Assembly: GCA_023053685.1 (NCBI GenBank)
Contig: JALIGW010000001.1
Coordinates: 155,976,966 to 156,040,965 of the forward strand
Direction of reading: 5' to 3'
Source of the DNA: Diadophis punctatus similis
Lineage: Eukaryota > Chordata > Lepidosauria > Squamata > Dipsadidae
Length of the DNA: 64,000 nucleotides
Shown: in pieces, positions 12,052 to 22,160 of the stretch
Layout of the letters: every line of letters starts with the position of its first letter
Position numbering within the stretch: position 1 is the first letter of the stretch
The notes under the pieces: generated by a model
What the model was told of the DNA's origin: nothing
The model's input: the letters and a program-made list of their open reading frames with translations, nothing else
Databases searched by the model: none
Position numbers and translations under genes: made by a program

Positions 12052-12462
12052 CAGGGGTGGGTTCCTGCCGGTTCAGACCAGATTGCCCGAACCGGTAGTG
12101 ACCCGCTGGTGACGTCACGATGGCATCAAGGATCCGGTTCGGTCGGTGCCAGTCCGTGGGTGCCGCCATCTTTTTTTTGGATTTTTTTCTGAATTTTTTA
12201 CTGTTTTGAAGTTTTTTTCTCTGCTGCTGCTTGAAAAAGGGCCCTCCCACCCACCCCCGGGTTTATACTTACCTTTATCCCTTTGCCCGAAGCACAGCTG
12301 ATCAGCTCCTCAGCTGTGTTTCGGGCTGATTATAGCTACTGAGCACGCGCGGAAGCAGAATTGCACAAGGGGACGCGTGCGGGCACACGCTTGCTCTGCT
12401 CGCGCACGTGTATAAAACGTCGTGATGTGAACCAGTGGCAAAGGTAAGTGGAACCCACCCCG
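12052..12462. mobile_element. Family A hAT-type MITE, copy 2
   Basis: Left end CAGGGGTGGGTTCCTGCCGG, right end AAGTGGAACCCACCCCG. Flanking 8-mers GTACATGT (12044-12051) and GTACCTGT (12463-12470) match 7/8. Internal hairpin GCCCGAAGCACAGCTGA / TCAGCTGTGTTTCGGGC at 12285-12301 and 12310-12326, shared with copy 3. GCCGCCATCTTTTT (YY1-like, reverse) lies near 12162-12175. AAGGTAAGTG at 12441-12450 near the right end is a 5' splice-donor consensus. Confidence 0.88.
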
Positions 12463-12470
12463 GTACCTGT

Positions 12471-13068
12471 ATATGTATATGTATAAAATATAGTACAATA
12501 GTTGTTCAATATTACTCCTTACTACTAATTCTTCAACTGATTCCCTATACTTATTGAAAACCTCTATATGTATTATGTGTGGTGTGCATTGTGTGTGTGC
12601 TATATATGTTTCAATGGTGTTTGGGGGCTCCTGCACAAGATGGGTTAGAAAGTTATGAAATGCTTTGAATTTTCTATATAAAGCCAGCACAGCTTGTTTA
12701 AGGGGAAAAGGGCCACTTTGATAAATTAAAAATCCTTGTGGGTCAAATGGAATACCTGGAATGCTGATCAGCTGTGGCTGAAAAAGTGGTGATAGGGCTA
12801 GAGGTGGCAATGGTGATGAATTTTGGAGATGCTCAGCAGTATGTCCTTCAGTCTGGTGGCTGCTGCAGTGATAACAGTGGTCAATTTATTACTTAAATAA
12901 ACACTGACACAATGTTGTTATATTATTGTAAAAATGTTGATCTGATGACGGCAGTGTCATCACTGCATCTCAAGGCAGAAGTAAATTTAGTGAATTGTTA
13001 GTTTCTACTAAGGCAATCTCTTAATCTCCCTCTCTCTCATTTCAGCCATATAAATGGCCACCTGTGGA
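12471..13068. other. Unique stretch
   Basis: Nothing recognised; the 166-aa minus-strand frame ending here begins inside the MITE and has no recognisable domain. Confidence 0.4.
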
Positions 13069-13309
13069 TTAGGACTTCATTTCAACCAAAGTCTTAGGCA
13101 AGCCATCAATGATGGTAGAAGTAATCCTCCTCTTCTTGACAGGCTTGCTGGGTGAGGAAGAAGAGGAAGATGTTGGAGTAAAAGAGAAGGTGAGAATATG
13201 AGGTTCATCTGTTTTTTGTTCCAGCCTCAGCCACTTCTTCTCATTACTGCTTTCCTTTGACAACTGATATGGTATCTACTACTAAACAGTGCCTGGGTTC
13301 ACACAATAC

Positions 13310-13400
13310 TCTATAATAATAGCCTTTATTGTCATTGTACATCATGTATACAATGAAATTGGTTATAAGCCACATCATGACTTAAGGCACTATATAAATC
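13310..13400 (-). mobile_element. Probable CR1-L3-like LINE 3' terminus
   Basis: On the minus strand the sequence ends TTGTACAATGACAATAAAGGC style (TGACAATAAAGGCTATTATT), a terminus I associate with squamate L3/CR1-type LINEs whose tails become ATTCT arrays. Short and tentative. Confidence 0.4.
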
Positions 13401-13559
13401 CAGATGCAGTTTGCAGTGAAAATGTCTGGATAATGCAGATGTGCATAGGAGTCAATGAACCTCTTGTCCTTTCTCTTTTTTTGATACTTAGTTTATAATT
13501 ATAATTATAAACGTCTGACAAAAACTCAGCAGTGCACCATTCTGTTTTAGCAAGTGGCC

Positions 13560-15470
13560 AGCTAGATGCTTACAAAGAGGATCTGAAGGCAAAATCTTCT
13601 CCAGTAACTGAGCAACCAGCATGAAATGGTATGCTGCTGTGGAACCTTGATGTTCATGTAACCATCACTGGATTTGACTCATTGTCATTGATAGAATTCC
13701 CCAGCAAGTCCATGAATGCCAGTACATATGAAAAAAAAAATTGGTCTCCAATCCTTTCTCATCAAAATTGTAAATATATTTCTGTGAAATTCATCCACCT
13801 TCAGAGGTCTTAGCTGCTGAATATTATCCCATCGTCACATGAGTCCTTCTGGTACATAAAGGGAACTAGAATGAGCAGCATCCAAGTTTAGTGCTTGCTT
13901 CATTTATTTCATAAACAGTCATTCAACATGTACTGTGCCAGGGTGAAAAAGTAATCATATGCCTAATTTAATCAGGGATAAGTAAGACCAGTTGTGTGAG
14001 TACTTTATAAAAGAATCAGGACTAATTTGAGCCAGTTCCCCCCTATCATAAATCTTCCCAATTCCCTCCTACTCTCTCACCACACATTACAGTGAAGTAT
14101 TCCCCATTCATATTTTGGTGGTATGTCTCAGATGGAGATGTTTGGAGACACGACTCCTGAAAGAAATCTCCGAAGACCTCCATAAAAGTCATTGATGCCT
14201 ATCAAAATGTTCCAGAACAATTTCTAAAACTCTAGGGATCCAGAGCTTTAAAAAAATTGGGACAACTGCATCTTTCCAAAATTAGGAAATGGGTTAGATT
14301 TCAGGTACCCAACACTGTAAATCATTAAAATGCATAAAAACTGAATTAATATTTACTATAAACTCCTTTACAATTAATCAACAGTACATCAATATAAATG
14401 TAGTAAATATATAAGTGCTGCCAATATCTATTAGCAATTTATGAAAGCTGTTGCATCCTTAAATTACTTCACTTTCCTAAATACAATTCATATGTAGGGT
14501 AAGGGCCAAAACCAAAATATATCAAAATAAATTTATTTTAATGATATCATTAATATAAAAACAATGTGTTTTGAATGATAAACTTAGAAATAGTAATAAT
14601 AGTGAATGGTGAAAAAATCAGGCCTAACTAAAGTACCTTTATATAATATACCGTATGCAAGATAGGTGGTAAATCAATTTAATAAAATAATAAAATAAAA
14701 AAATAATGGCCATACAGTATAACAAATATTATCTTATGTCATGCTAAACATTAGATGTCAACTGTCCCATTGGCATATGTAGCAAAAGAAACTCCTGGGA
14801 CATTATTTTATCAAGAGTATAACTTTACTGATAAATCCATATAGGCACAGTAGAAAGCAAAACCAGTTCTGCCTTATGGCGCAAAAATCGGCATAGTTAA
14901 AGAACACCCTTTTCCTTCCTGGGCCACCCACTGTCCAGTGTCCACCAATCTGGTGCAATCTCTTTGTTTTGGGAAACAGTCTGCTCACCTCCGAAGGCTC
15001 TCATCATCCGACCTTAAGGTATCGAGATTCTCCCACATTACAGATGGTGCACATGAATCCCTCAATTCTCTCCCAGCCACCCATATATTCCAATCATTCC
15101 TCCCCCCCCCCCGGTTTCTGTTGTCTGGCTGTGAGCGAAAGTGCAGAGCAAGCCAGCCTTGACATTAGACATGAGAATTCAGACTGATATTTTATATTTG
15201 CTAATGTTTTATCAATATGCATTGCATAGACATTCATGGAGTGGAACTAGGAAGGACTTCACCCTAAGTCTAACTCCCAGAGTTTTGCTTTAAATTTTCT
15301 TAGCTTCTGATCCTCAGCATACCTTATAGTAGCCTCTTCCACAAGTGATAACTAGGATTGTGTGAAGGCATGCTTGTCCAATTGGTGAATTGATTGGATG
15401 AAGTTAGGACTGAACTCAATAGATGTTTGATGATTACTGTGTGATGAGTATTATTTCCTAGTTTGGGCCA
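13560..15470. other. Unique AT-rich stretch
   Basis: No repeat or gene recognised; (AATAAA)-type low complexity at 14680-14705. Confidence 0.4.
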
Positions 15471-15485
15471 AAATATCAATACAGG

Positions 15486-15924
15486 TTGATGATCCCAGTT
15501 GCAATGTATGGCTGTGAAAGTTGGACCATAAGGAAGGCTGAGCGCCAAAGAATTGAGGCCTTTGAACTATGGTGCTGGAGAAGACTCCTGCGAGTGCCTT
15601 GGACTGCAAGGCGAACAAACAAGTCAGTCCTAGAGGAGATCCACCCGGACTGCTCTTTAGAAGGCCAGATCCTGAAGATGAAACTCAAATACTTTGGCCA
15701 CCTAATGAGAAGGAAGGACTCACTGGAGAAGAGCCTAATGCTGGGAAAGATTGAGGGCAAAAGAAGAATGGGACGGCAGAGAATGAGGTGGCTGGATGGA
15801 GTCACTGAAGCAGTTGGCGTGAGCTTAAATGGACTCCAGGGAATGGTAGAGGACAGGAAGGCCTGGAGGAAAGTTGTCCATGGGGTCGCGGTGGGTCGGA
15901 CACGACTTCGCAACTAACAACAAC
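15486..15924 (+). mobile_element. BovB (RTE clade) LINE, 5'-truncated 3' end with long intact frame
   Basis: The 143-aa frame at 15486-15917 reads AMYGCESWTIRKAE, then [59 protein letters not shown] and [11 protein letters not shown]. This is the C-terminal end of the BovB reverse transcriptase and is free of stops. The nucleotide end TCGGACACGACTTCGCAACT plus (AAC)n-like tail is the BovB 3' terminus. The perfect 11-bp duplication ATCAATACAGG (15475-15485 and 15925-15935) marks target-primed insertion. The intact frame and duplication suggest a fairly recent insertion. BovB is known for horizontal transfer between squamates and ruminants. Confidence 0.93.
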
Positions 15925-16237
15925 ATCAATACAGGTAGTTTTTGACTTATGACCCCAACTGAGCCCAAAGTTTCTGTTGCTAAGTGAGACATTTGTTAAG
16001 TGAATTTTGCCCCTTTTTACTGCCTTTCTTGCCACATTTGTTTTAAGTAAACCACTGCAGTTGTTAAGCTAGTAACACGGTTGTTAAGTGAATCTGGCTT
16101 AATTCTCCAGTGACTTTGCTTGTCAGAAGGTCACAAGAGCTTGACCTTGGGATACTGCAACCGTCATAAATGTGAATCAATTGCCAAGCGTCTGAATTTT
16201 GATCACGTGACCATGGGGATGCTGTAATGGTAATAAA

Positions 16238-16595
16238 CAGGGGTGAGTTCCTCCCGGGTCGAACCGGATCGCCCGAACCGGTAGCGACCCACTGGTGACG
16301 TCACTGTTGGTGCTGGTCCATGCACGCCACCATCATTTTTTTGGATTTTGTGCGAATTTTTCACCTTCCACGGCTTGAAAATTTTTCACCTTTCGCGGGT
16401 GAATTCTGATCTTTATTTCTTCGCCCGAAGCACAGCTGATGAGCTCCTCAGCTATGTTTCGGGCTCATTCCTGCTTCTGAGCATGCGCGGAAGCCAAATC
16501 GCACTAGGAGACGCGCACATGCGAGTGGAGTGAGTTTTCCCTCAGAAAATGTTGCGATGCGATCCGGAGGTGAAGGTAAGTGGAACCCACCCCTG
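16238..16595. mobile_element. Family A hAT-type MITE, copy 3
   Basis: Left end CAGGGGTGAGTTCCTCCCGG, right end AAGTGGAACCCACCCCTG; flanks GTAATAAA and GTCATAAA match 7/8. Shares the GCCCGAAGCACAGCTGA hairpin with copy 2. Carries GAGCATGCGCGGAAG at 16480 and AAGGTAAGTG at 16574-16583. Inserted inside the TA-type MITE. Confidence 0.88.
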
Positions 16596-16628
16596 GTCAT
16601 AAATATGAAAAACAGTCATAAGTCACTT

Positions 16629-16715
16629 GTCCCAAAGGTGCCTTTTTTTCAAGAGGCAACTGGACTTTCTGATTTTTCTTTGAAGACGTTTCGCTTCTCA
16701 TCCAAGAAGCTTCTT
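16629..16715 (-). mobile_element. Short retroposed fragment with about 16-bp target duplication
   Basis: About 87 bp containing GAAGACGTTTCGCTTCTCAT and CCAAGAAGCTTCTTCAG. It is flanked by CAGTCATAAGTCACTT (16613-16628) and CAGTCATAAGTAACTT (16716-16731), 15/16 identical. The same unit recurs at 49205, 50035 and, inverted, 50195. The long duplication points to retroposition, not cut-and-paste. Family unknown; a LINE or Penelope-like element is possible. Confidence 0.65.
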
Positions 16716-16799
16716 CAGTCATAAGTAACTTATTTCAGTGCTGTTGTAACTTTGAATGGTCACCAAATGAATTGTTGTAAGTCAAGGATTACCTATACA

Positions 16800-17794
16800 T
16801 GGAAATGTCCTTGGATAAGCATTGCTTGAAACCGGATCTTTTTCACAGGCATCTGTGCTATAACTGAGAGCATTTTTCATCCCCTAGAACTCTCTTAAGA
16901 GCTCTTGTTTAATGCTGGAACTTTCCAGAGGATGTTTTAAAAAAGATTTGACTTAGAAAAGTTTGGCACTTGCATTTTACTAAAGAAAGGCCATAAATCA
17001 CAGAAGCTAGAAAATAAAAAATTAAATGATCAAGTAATACCTGTGCTTTGCAAAACCATCACTTGTCAGATACATGTTTGCTGATGAGCAAGTCATGGAA
17101 TTTTTAACACTCTGGGGACTTTAAAAGTGGTCTATTTTATTGAATAATGTAATGTCAGTCCTAGCTGAACAAGCACACTAATTATCTCTAAGAGACTCAT
17201 GGGGGTTATTTTTAAGGGAGGAAAACACAGAGGGGTAGAAAAAACTGATTTCATCTCATCAGAGCTTGTTAGACTACTGAAGTTCATCATAGCAACCATC
17301 TTCATTACTTAATATTATGGCAATTGCTGCGATCAAAAATGGAAAGCTATATCCAAGCGTAAGGAAGCTGTATTTACAATGATGTGATGGTAGGTTATCC
17401 ATTTAGAACATACTGCATTTTCATTTCAGTTTCCTCAACTGTTCTGGGTTTGGAAGAACCTATTGCAAAATGAATTACATCAATGTAATTTAGTGCTGGC
17501 TTCCTGATTTCAAATGTAGATGTATCAGGATTTAGTTTGCTTTGTTTTTTCGGTAAGTGCTTACTAAAATTTGCAAATGTCATCATAAATGAGACAGAAA
17601 TAAGTCGAGACTTTTGAATGTGAGAGAAAACAGCCTGATAGATTCACCCATATAAGCAGAAGACTCTGAATTTTTGCTCTTAAAAGTCTGAGTTTGAATC
17701 CCACATCCCTGAGCCTGATTTGGGGTCCTTAATTAGGATTGCCATATTATCTCTTTAATTCAGAAGCAGTTATGTACAAAATATCAGTCAACTG
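16800..17794. other. Unique stretch
   Basis: Nothing recognised. Confidence 0.4.
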
Positions 17795-17795
17795 G

Positions 17796-17965
17796 GTTTG
17801 ATTAACAGATTAACAGAGTTGGAAGGGACCTTGCGGGTCATCTAATCCAACCCCCTGCCCAAGCAGGAGACCCTTACATCTGCCTCTACCTAAGATCGAA
17901 CTCACAACCTCCTGATTGTGAGGCAAGAGCTCTACCTCTAGGCCACAGCAGCTGGGTTCTACAGA
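17796..17965 (-). mobile_element. CR1 3' end joined to a tRNA-headed SINE-like segment
   Basis: The first part, ACAGAGTTGGAAGGGACC and TCTAATCCAACCCC, is the reverse complement of the classic CR1 3' end. It passes into GATCGAACTCACAACCTCCT and GAGCTCTACCTCTAGGCCAC, the reverse of a tRNA-like head (B-box-like GTTCGATC, A-box-like TAGAGGTAGAGC). It could be a SINE with a CR1-derived tail or two adjacent insertions. Confidence 0.6.
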
Positions 17966-17979
17966 GGCATATCATGCTT

Positions 17980-18483
17980 AGCCTGATTGTGAGATAAATT
18001 GGCGTCTTTTAGAGAGGAGTCTAGTGCCAAGAAGGAGAATGAGGGAAGCTCCCTCCAATTTTACCACAATGGGATAAAATTACCCATGAACTGTCATCCA
18101 TAACTAGTTGTGGTTATGGATTTGATACCCTTTTAGAAGAGCACTAGACCCATATTTAGAAATGCTTCACCTGACAGGTGACAGATGTAATGGACCTGCT
18201 ATCTACTAATCAGGCAACTTTTGACTGGCAGGTTAACCAGCTATTCTAAACACCCACCTACACTCACCCAGCTCCCCCCATTAAAAAGAATACTTGGTGA
18301 TTATTTTTCTTATCAGTGTGTAGGAGGGAGAGCAAAGCAAAGGGAACCAATTGTGTTTCTTCACTTGTCCTGCCTTAAATAGGAAGGATAGCTCCACTTG
18401 TTATTGAAGCACAGCAGGGATTGGTGAGGAGGCTCAACATCTGCAGCATTATTTTCTTCAGGCTCATGGACTGGAGGAAAACA
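17980..18483. other. Unique stretch
   Basis: Nothing recognised. Confidence 0.4.
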
Positions 18484-18491
18484 CTTTAATG

Positions 18492-18619
18492 CAGGGGTCC
18501 CCAAACGTGGCAACTTTAAGACTTGTGGACTTCAACTCCCAGAATTCTGGGAGTTGAAGTCCACAATTTTGGGAGTTGAAGTCCACAAGTCTTAAAGTTG
18601 CCAAGTTTGGGGACCCTTG
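18492..18619. mobile_element. Foldback hAT-type MITE, complete
   Basis: Ends CAGGGGTCCCCAAACGTGG and its complement CAAGTTTGGGGACCCTTG. The interior is almost fully palindromic around CCAGAATTCTGG. Perfect 8-bp duplication CTTTAATG at 18484-18491 and 18620-18627. Confidence 0.95.
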
Positions 18620-18799
18620 CTTTAATGCAACTCTGTGGCTGTGCCTTTAGATTGCCATTTTAAAATTTACCTTGGGTAAGATGTTCTGGAGGGGGGGGAA
18701 TGCCTCTTTTATTTATGTGCTGACAGATCAATTTATAAAGAAATTGAACACAATTGAAATTGTAGAAGGAGCTGGCCTCACCGTAGCCAGGAACTGCCT

Positions 18800-19468
18800 C
18801 AGGTAGGCCTCGACTTATAACAGTTTGTTTAGGGACCATTCGAAGTTACATCGGCACTGAAAAATGTAACTTACGCAGCATCCCCATGATCAAAATTTAG
18901 ATTCTTTGCAACTGGTTCATATTTATGACCATTGCTGTGTCCCAGGGTCATGTGATCAATCACCTTTTGCAACCTCCTGACAAGCAAAGTCAATGGGGAA
19001 GCCAGGTTCTCTTAAACAACTGGATTACTAACTTATCAACTGCAGTTACTAACTTAAGAACTGTGCCAAGGCAGGTCATAAAATGGGCCAAAACTCACAA
19101 CAACAGAAATTTTGGGCTCAGTTGTGGTCATAGGTCAAGGACAGAGGTGGGTTCCTGCCAGTACGCTCTTACCTGTTGGTTGCCGCAGAACTGAAGAAGC
19201 CGGTGGCGTTCGCGGCTCGGGGCTTCCCCCGCCCGCTTTCCCCCGCCCGCCTGGACACCGCCATTTGTGTTCTTTTGCCCTCTGCGCAAGCAGAATGCTT
19301 TGCACATGCGCAGAGGGCAAAAGTACCCAAATGGCGGCGTCTAGGCGGGCGGGGGAAAGCGGGCGGGGGAAGCCCCGCGCCGTGAACGCCACCGGCTTCT
19401 TCTGTTCTGCGGCGACCAACAGGTAACAGCGTACCAGCAGGAACCCACCTCTGGTCAAGGACTACCTG
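18800..19468. mobile_element. TA-type MITE, second copy, interrupted
   Basis: Begins CAGGTAGGCCTCGACTTATA and ends GGTCAAGGACTACCTG across an inserted family A MITE (19142-19453). It carries the same GCATCCCCATGATCAAAATT block, in opposite orientation, as the 15.5-16.8 kb copy. Confidence 0.7.
19142..19453. mobile_element. Family A hAT-type MITE, copy 4
   Basis: Ends CAGAGGTGGGTTCCTGCC and GGAACCCACCTCTG; perfect 8-bp duplication GTCAAGGA (19134-19141, 19454-19461). The body is a long near-palindrome with arms around GAAGCCGGTGGCGTTCGCGG and CGTGAACGCCACCGGCTTC. Contains AAATGGCGGCGTCTAGG, TGCACATGCGCAGAG and, on the minus strand, a CAGGTAAGAG donor-like site (19166-19175). The overlapping 77-107-aa frames on both strands are palindrome shadows. 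Confidence 0.93.
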
Positions 19469-19469
19469 T

Positions 19470-20950
19470 ATTATTCTTTGGGAAATTCAGACTTCATTTG
19501 GATGTTTCAAATTGACTTCGCCGCTCACAAAAATATGGTCCCTTCAAAGTAACCCTCAGCAGTGCTTTTGAGTGGTTCTCTTCAATGGACAGAAGAATAT
19601 CACATTCTCTCTTCCCTAATTTAAGTGGCTATTTCCCCCCCCCCCAATTGGTTTAATTGGTTTTTTTGGGGGGGCTTGAATATAAGGATCACAGAGAAAA
19701 TAATTACATATTTAGGCTAAACATCAAATCCAAAGAAACAATCTGGTACGGGCCCAAAGACTCAAGCCGTGTAAAGTTGTTACCATTTTTATTGTTATTA
19801 TTAAATCTAACTCAACAATCTACCTAGGTGCTGGATGGAAGCATATTTCAACAAGGTTCTTGTCCAACCCTTCTTTTCTTGTTTCCAGCAAAACCCTTCC
19901 AACTTCGTTCACTCACATGCTGTGCTCTATCAGCATTTTAGAGCCATCTGTTCTGAAGCGAGCCAATCAGCTTTGATGAGCAGATGCTATTTTTGTGTGT
20001 CATTTGGTCTCCAAAAGGCTGCTTGTGATAATGCCAAAGTCCACATGACTCCTCGCCAGAGTACAGGGAAAAAGCATTGCAGGCAAGCTGAACCCAGAAT
20101 CCTCAGCCTAGAAAAATCTCTCTGATGATGACACATTCCCTTCATCCCCGAGATTTACACATCATTAGAGAACTAAACTATACCTAACTTTTCAGGAGCT
20201 TGTTAACTCATATGGCAGGCAACTCCCACTCCCACTTGGCAAGCTTAAAAATAAGACTAGGTCGACATGCAATCAACGCAGCTTTTTTCCCCCAGTGCAA
20301 GTAAATGGGGCTGGGATTTTTTTTTTTTTAGAAATGAGGGAAGTGAAGGGGAAAATTATGGTCAAAATGTCTTGTTATACAAACCTTGATCTCTGAGAAA
20401 TCCAAGGTCTGAACCCAGTGTGAAGCAAAACAAAGAAAGAGACAGCAGAAAACAGCACTGTGTGGTGTTCTTAGGGAAGTGAATTTAGACTGGATTGTAT
20501 CTTGGAATTAGTATTTTGACCCACTTGAACTGGTTTAATTGTTGAGCTATCAATCCCAGCATGTGGCTGTGGAAATAGTTTCAGTGGAAAAGATAAATTG
20601 TCTCTTACGCATTGGCTCAATTAAGCTGCCCAATTCATGCTTAGGATAGATAGATCTATATGATATTCACAGCTGGAAAAGGAAACTAGTTGCCTGGCCA
20701 AACTGTGCTGCTCTTTAAAAGACTCATTTTTAAACTTGAAAAACACAGAAGAAATATATGCATTGGGAAAAGGAAACACAAAATGGAGATGTCAAAAATA
20801 CTTTGAAATATCCATGTTTGAGAACAGAAAGATTAATCACATCAGGGTTCCCTTGTACATGGACTATGAAACTCACATCCATTCATTTATATATATATAT
20901 ATCCTTCTCTTTATGTATTTGCTGTGGGAAACCCTGGTTCACTCTGGAGG
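19470..20950. other. Unique stretch
   Basis: No element recognised except poly-C/poly-T tracts at 19635 and 20320. Confidence 0.4.
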
Positions 20951-20952
20951 AG

Positions 20953-21195
20953 GAGCCTGTGGTGGCGCAGTGGTTAAAAGCAGCACTGCAATCTGAACTG
21001 CTAGTTCAGCAGTTCAGCTGTTCAAATCTCACCAGGCTCAAGGTTGACTCAGTCTTCCATCCTTTCGAGGTGGGTAAAATGAGGACCCAGATTGTTGGGG
21101 TCAATATGCTGAACTCTGTAAACCGCTTAGAGAGGGCTGTAAAGCACTATGAAACGGTATATAAGTGCTATTGCTATAAGTAAGTGCTATTGTTT
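20953..21195 (+). mobile_element. tRNA-headed squamate SINE
   Basis: The head has an A-box-like GTGGCGCAGTGGTTA and a B-box-like TGTTCAAATCTCACC. The body contains GTAAAATGAGGACCCAGATT and CGCTTAGAGAGGGCTGTAAA, and the tail is GGTATATAAGTGCTATTGCT. I recognise this as a common squamate tRNA-derived SINE but not its formal name. Other copies are at 33098, 44214 (reverse), 45248 and 45628 (reverse). Confidence 0.85.
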
Positions 21196-21312
21196 CTCAG
21201 AAAGGCACCCAAATGTCCCTAAAAGCCAATGAACAAGAGTTAACATTGCCAATTGCTTTTATCACTTCTTTAAAAATACTCAAGATTTTGGAGAAACCAT
21301 ATGATTTATCTG

Positions 21313-22008
21313 CAGTGGTGGGATTCAAATAATTTAACAACCGGTTCGCCCGGGGTCAGGTTGGCTGTCGTGGGAGGCCCATCCCCATCCTCCAGCTCCA
21401 CTGCACATGTGGGACGATCCTCCCATGATGGCCAACCTGACCCTGGGTGAACCAGTTGTTAAATCCCCCCCCGCTATCAAAGTGGATCCTGGGTGCTGCA
21501 TTGCAATGGAGAAAAGGGAAATGGAGTGGCCGGCATGAGGGAAGGAGGCACTGAAATGGGCCTGTCTCTCTCTAGCAGTTGCCCAGGCCCACTAGAGGGA
21601 AGGCCAGCATGTACTGGCACTTAAACGGGGTGGCATTCCAGCTCTGGCTGGGAAGGGGCAGCCAGCATGGCACTGCAGGCAGGATGCCCGCTCGCTTCAG
21701 CATCCTCCCCGACCTTCTGGTGTTCCACTGGTGTTTTGGCCCTGGGCTGTTGCCTTATGCACAGGCCCCGCCCCCGCCACCTGAGACAGTTTCGCCTGAG
21801 AGACGGGATCAAAGGTTTCCGTCGCTCCTGTCTTTGACTTTTGGGGAGGTTTTTTTTTCTTCCTGCCTGGAAGGAAGTTGAATGAAAACCAGATGTGTTC
21901 TGAAAAACAGAGATTTTCCAGAACACGTCTAACCGGTTCGGCGAACTCAACAAAAAATTTGGTATCGGTTCTACTGAACCGGTTCAAAGTGGCTGAATCC
22001 CACCACTG
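21313..22008. mobile_element. Family A-related MITE variant, copy 5, with internal foldback
   Basis: Ends CAGTGGTGGGATTCAAATAA and GAATCCCACCACTG; subterminal ACCGGTTC blocks at both sides. About 21333-21383 and 21417-21467 form an imperfect inverted repeat (AACCGGTTCGCCCGGGGTCA against TGACCCTGGGTGAACCAGTT), as if a short element sits inside a longer one. No clear 8-bp duplication was found. The 96-110-aa frames inside are not transposase. Confidence 0.75.
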
Positions 22009-22047
22009 CTGAGAACCATGTACTCAGGCTAGAGGAGAGCTATTTTT

Positions 22048-22160
22048 GCAGACGGTTCATTACCCAAACTAGATAACATGCTGATGATCTTACCTAGTTT
22101 GGGTAATGAAACATCTGCAAGAAAACAATCAAGCTCAGAGAGCACCAAGGACCCCTCGTT
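22048..22160. repeat. Dispersed repeat with 25-bp inverted arms
   Basis: Arms 22048-22072 and 22094-22118 match 23/25 (core TTCATTACCCAAACTAG). The right arm continues into AGAAAACAATCAAGCTCAGA and GAGCACCAAGGAC, also present at 50390-50430 next to the repeat cluster there, so both are probably pieces of one unclassified retroelement. Confidence 0.6.

Larger units (their letters stand above)
15482..16792. mobile_element. TA-type MITE carrying three nested insertions
   Basis: Reconstructed by eye as one element with ends CAGGTAGTTTTTGACTTA (split by BovB) and TAAGTCAAGGATTACCTA. TA lies beside both ends. The body has the repeated GTTAAGTGAAT-type sequence. Within it sit the BovB fragment (15486-15924), a family A MITE (16238-16595) and a short retroposed fragment (16629-16715), so this element is older than all three. 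The same family recurs at 18800-19468 and, partially, at 48988-49110. Confidence 0.7.

Noticed and set aside
12310..12810. 166-aa minus-strand frame, the longest in the window
   Set aside because: It starts in a MITE and runs into AT-rich DNA and TA-type repeats, with no domain and no splice support.
19142..19453. GC-rich block as a CpG-island promoter of a host gene
   Set aside because: It is exactly bounded by hAT-type ends and an 8-bp duplication, and the palindromic arms explain the composition.
20953..21195. tRNA-like A and B boxes suggesting a tRNA gene
   Set aside because: They belong to a SINE head repeated at several positions and cannot fold into a full cloverleaf with acceptor stem.
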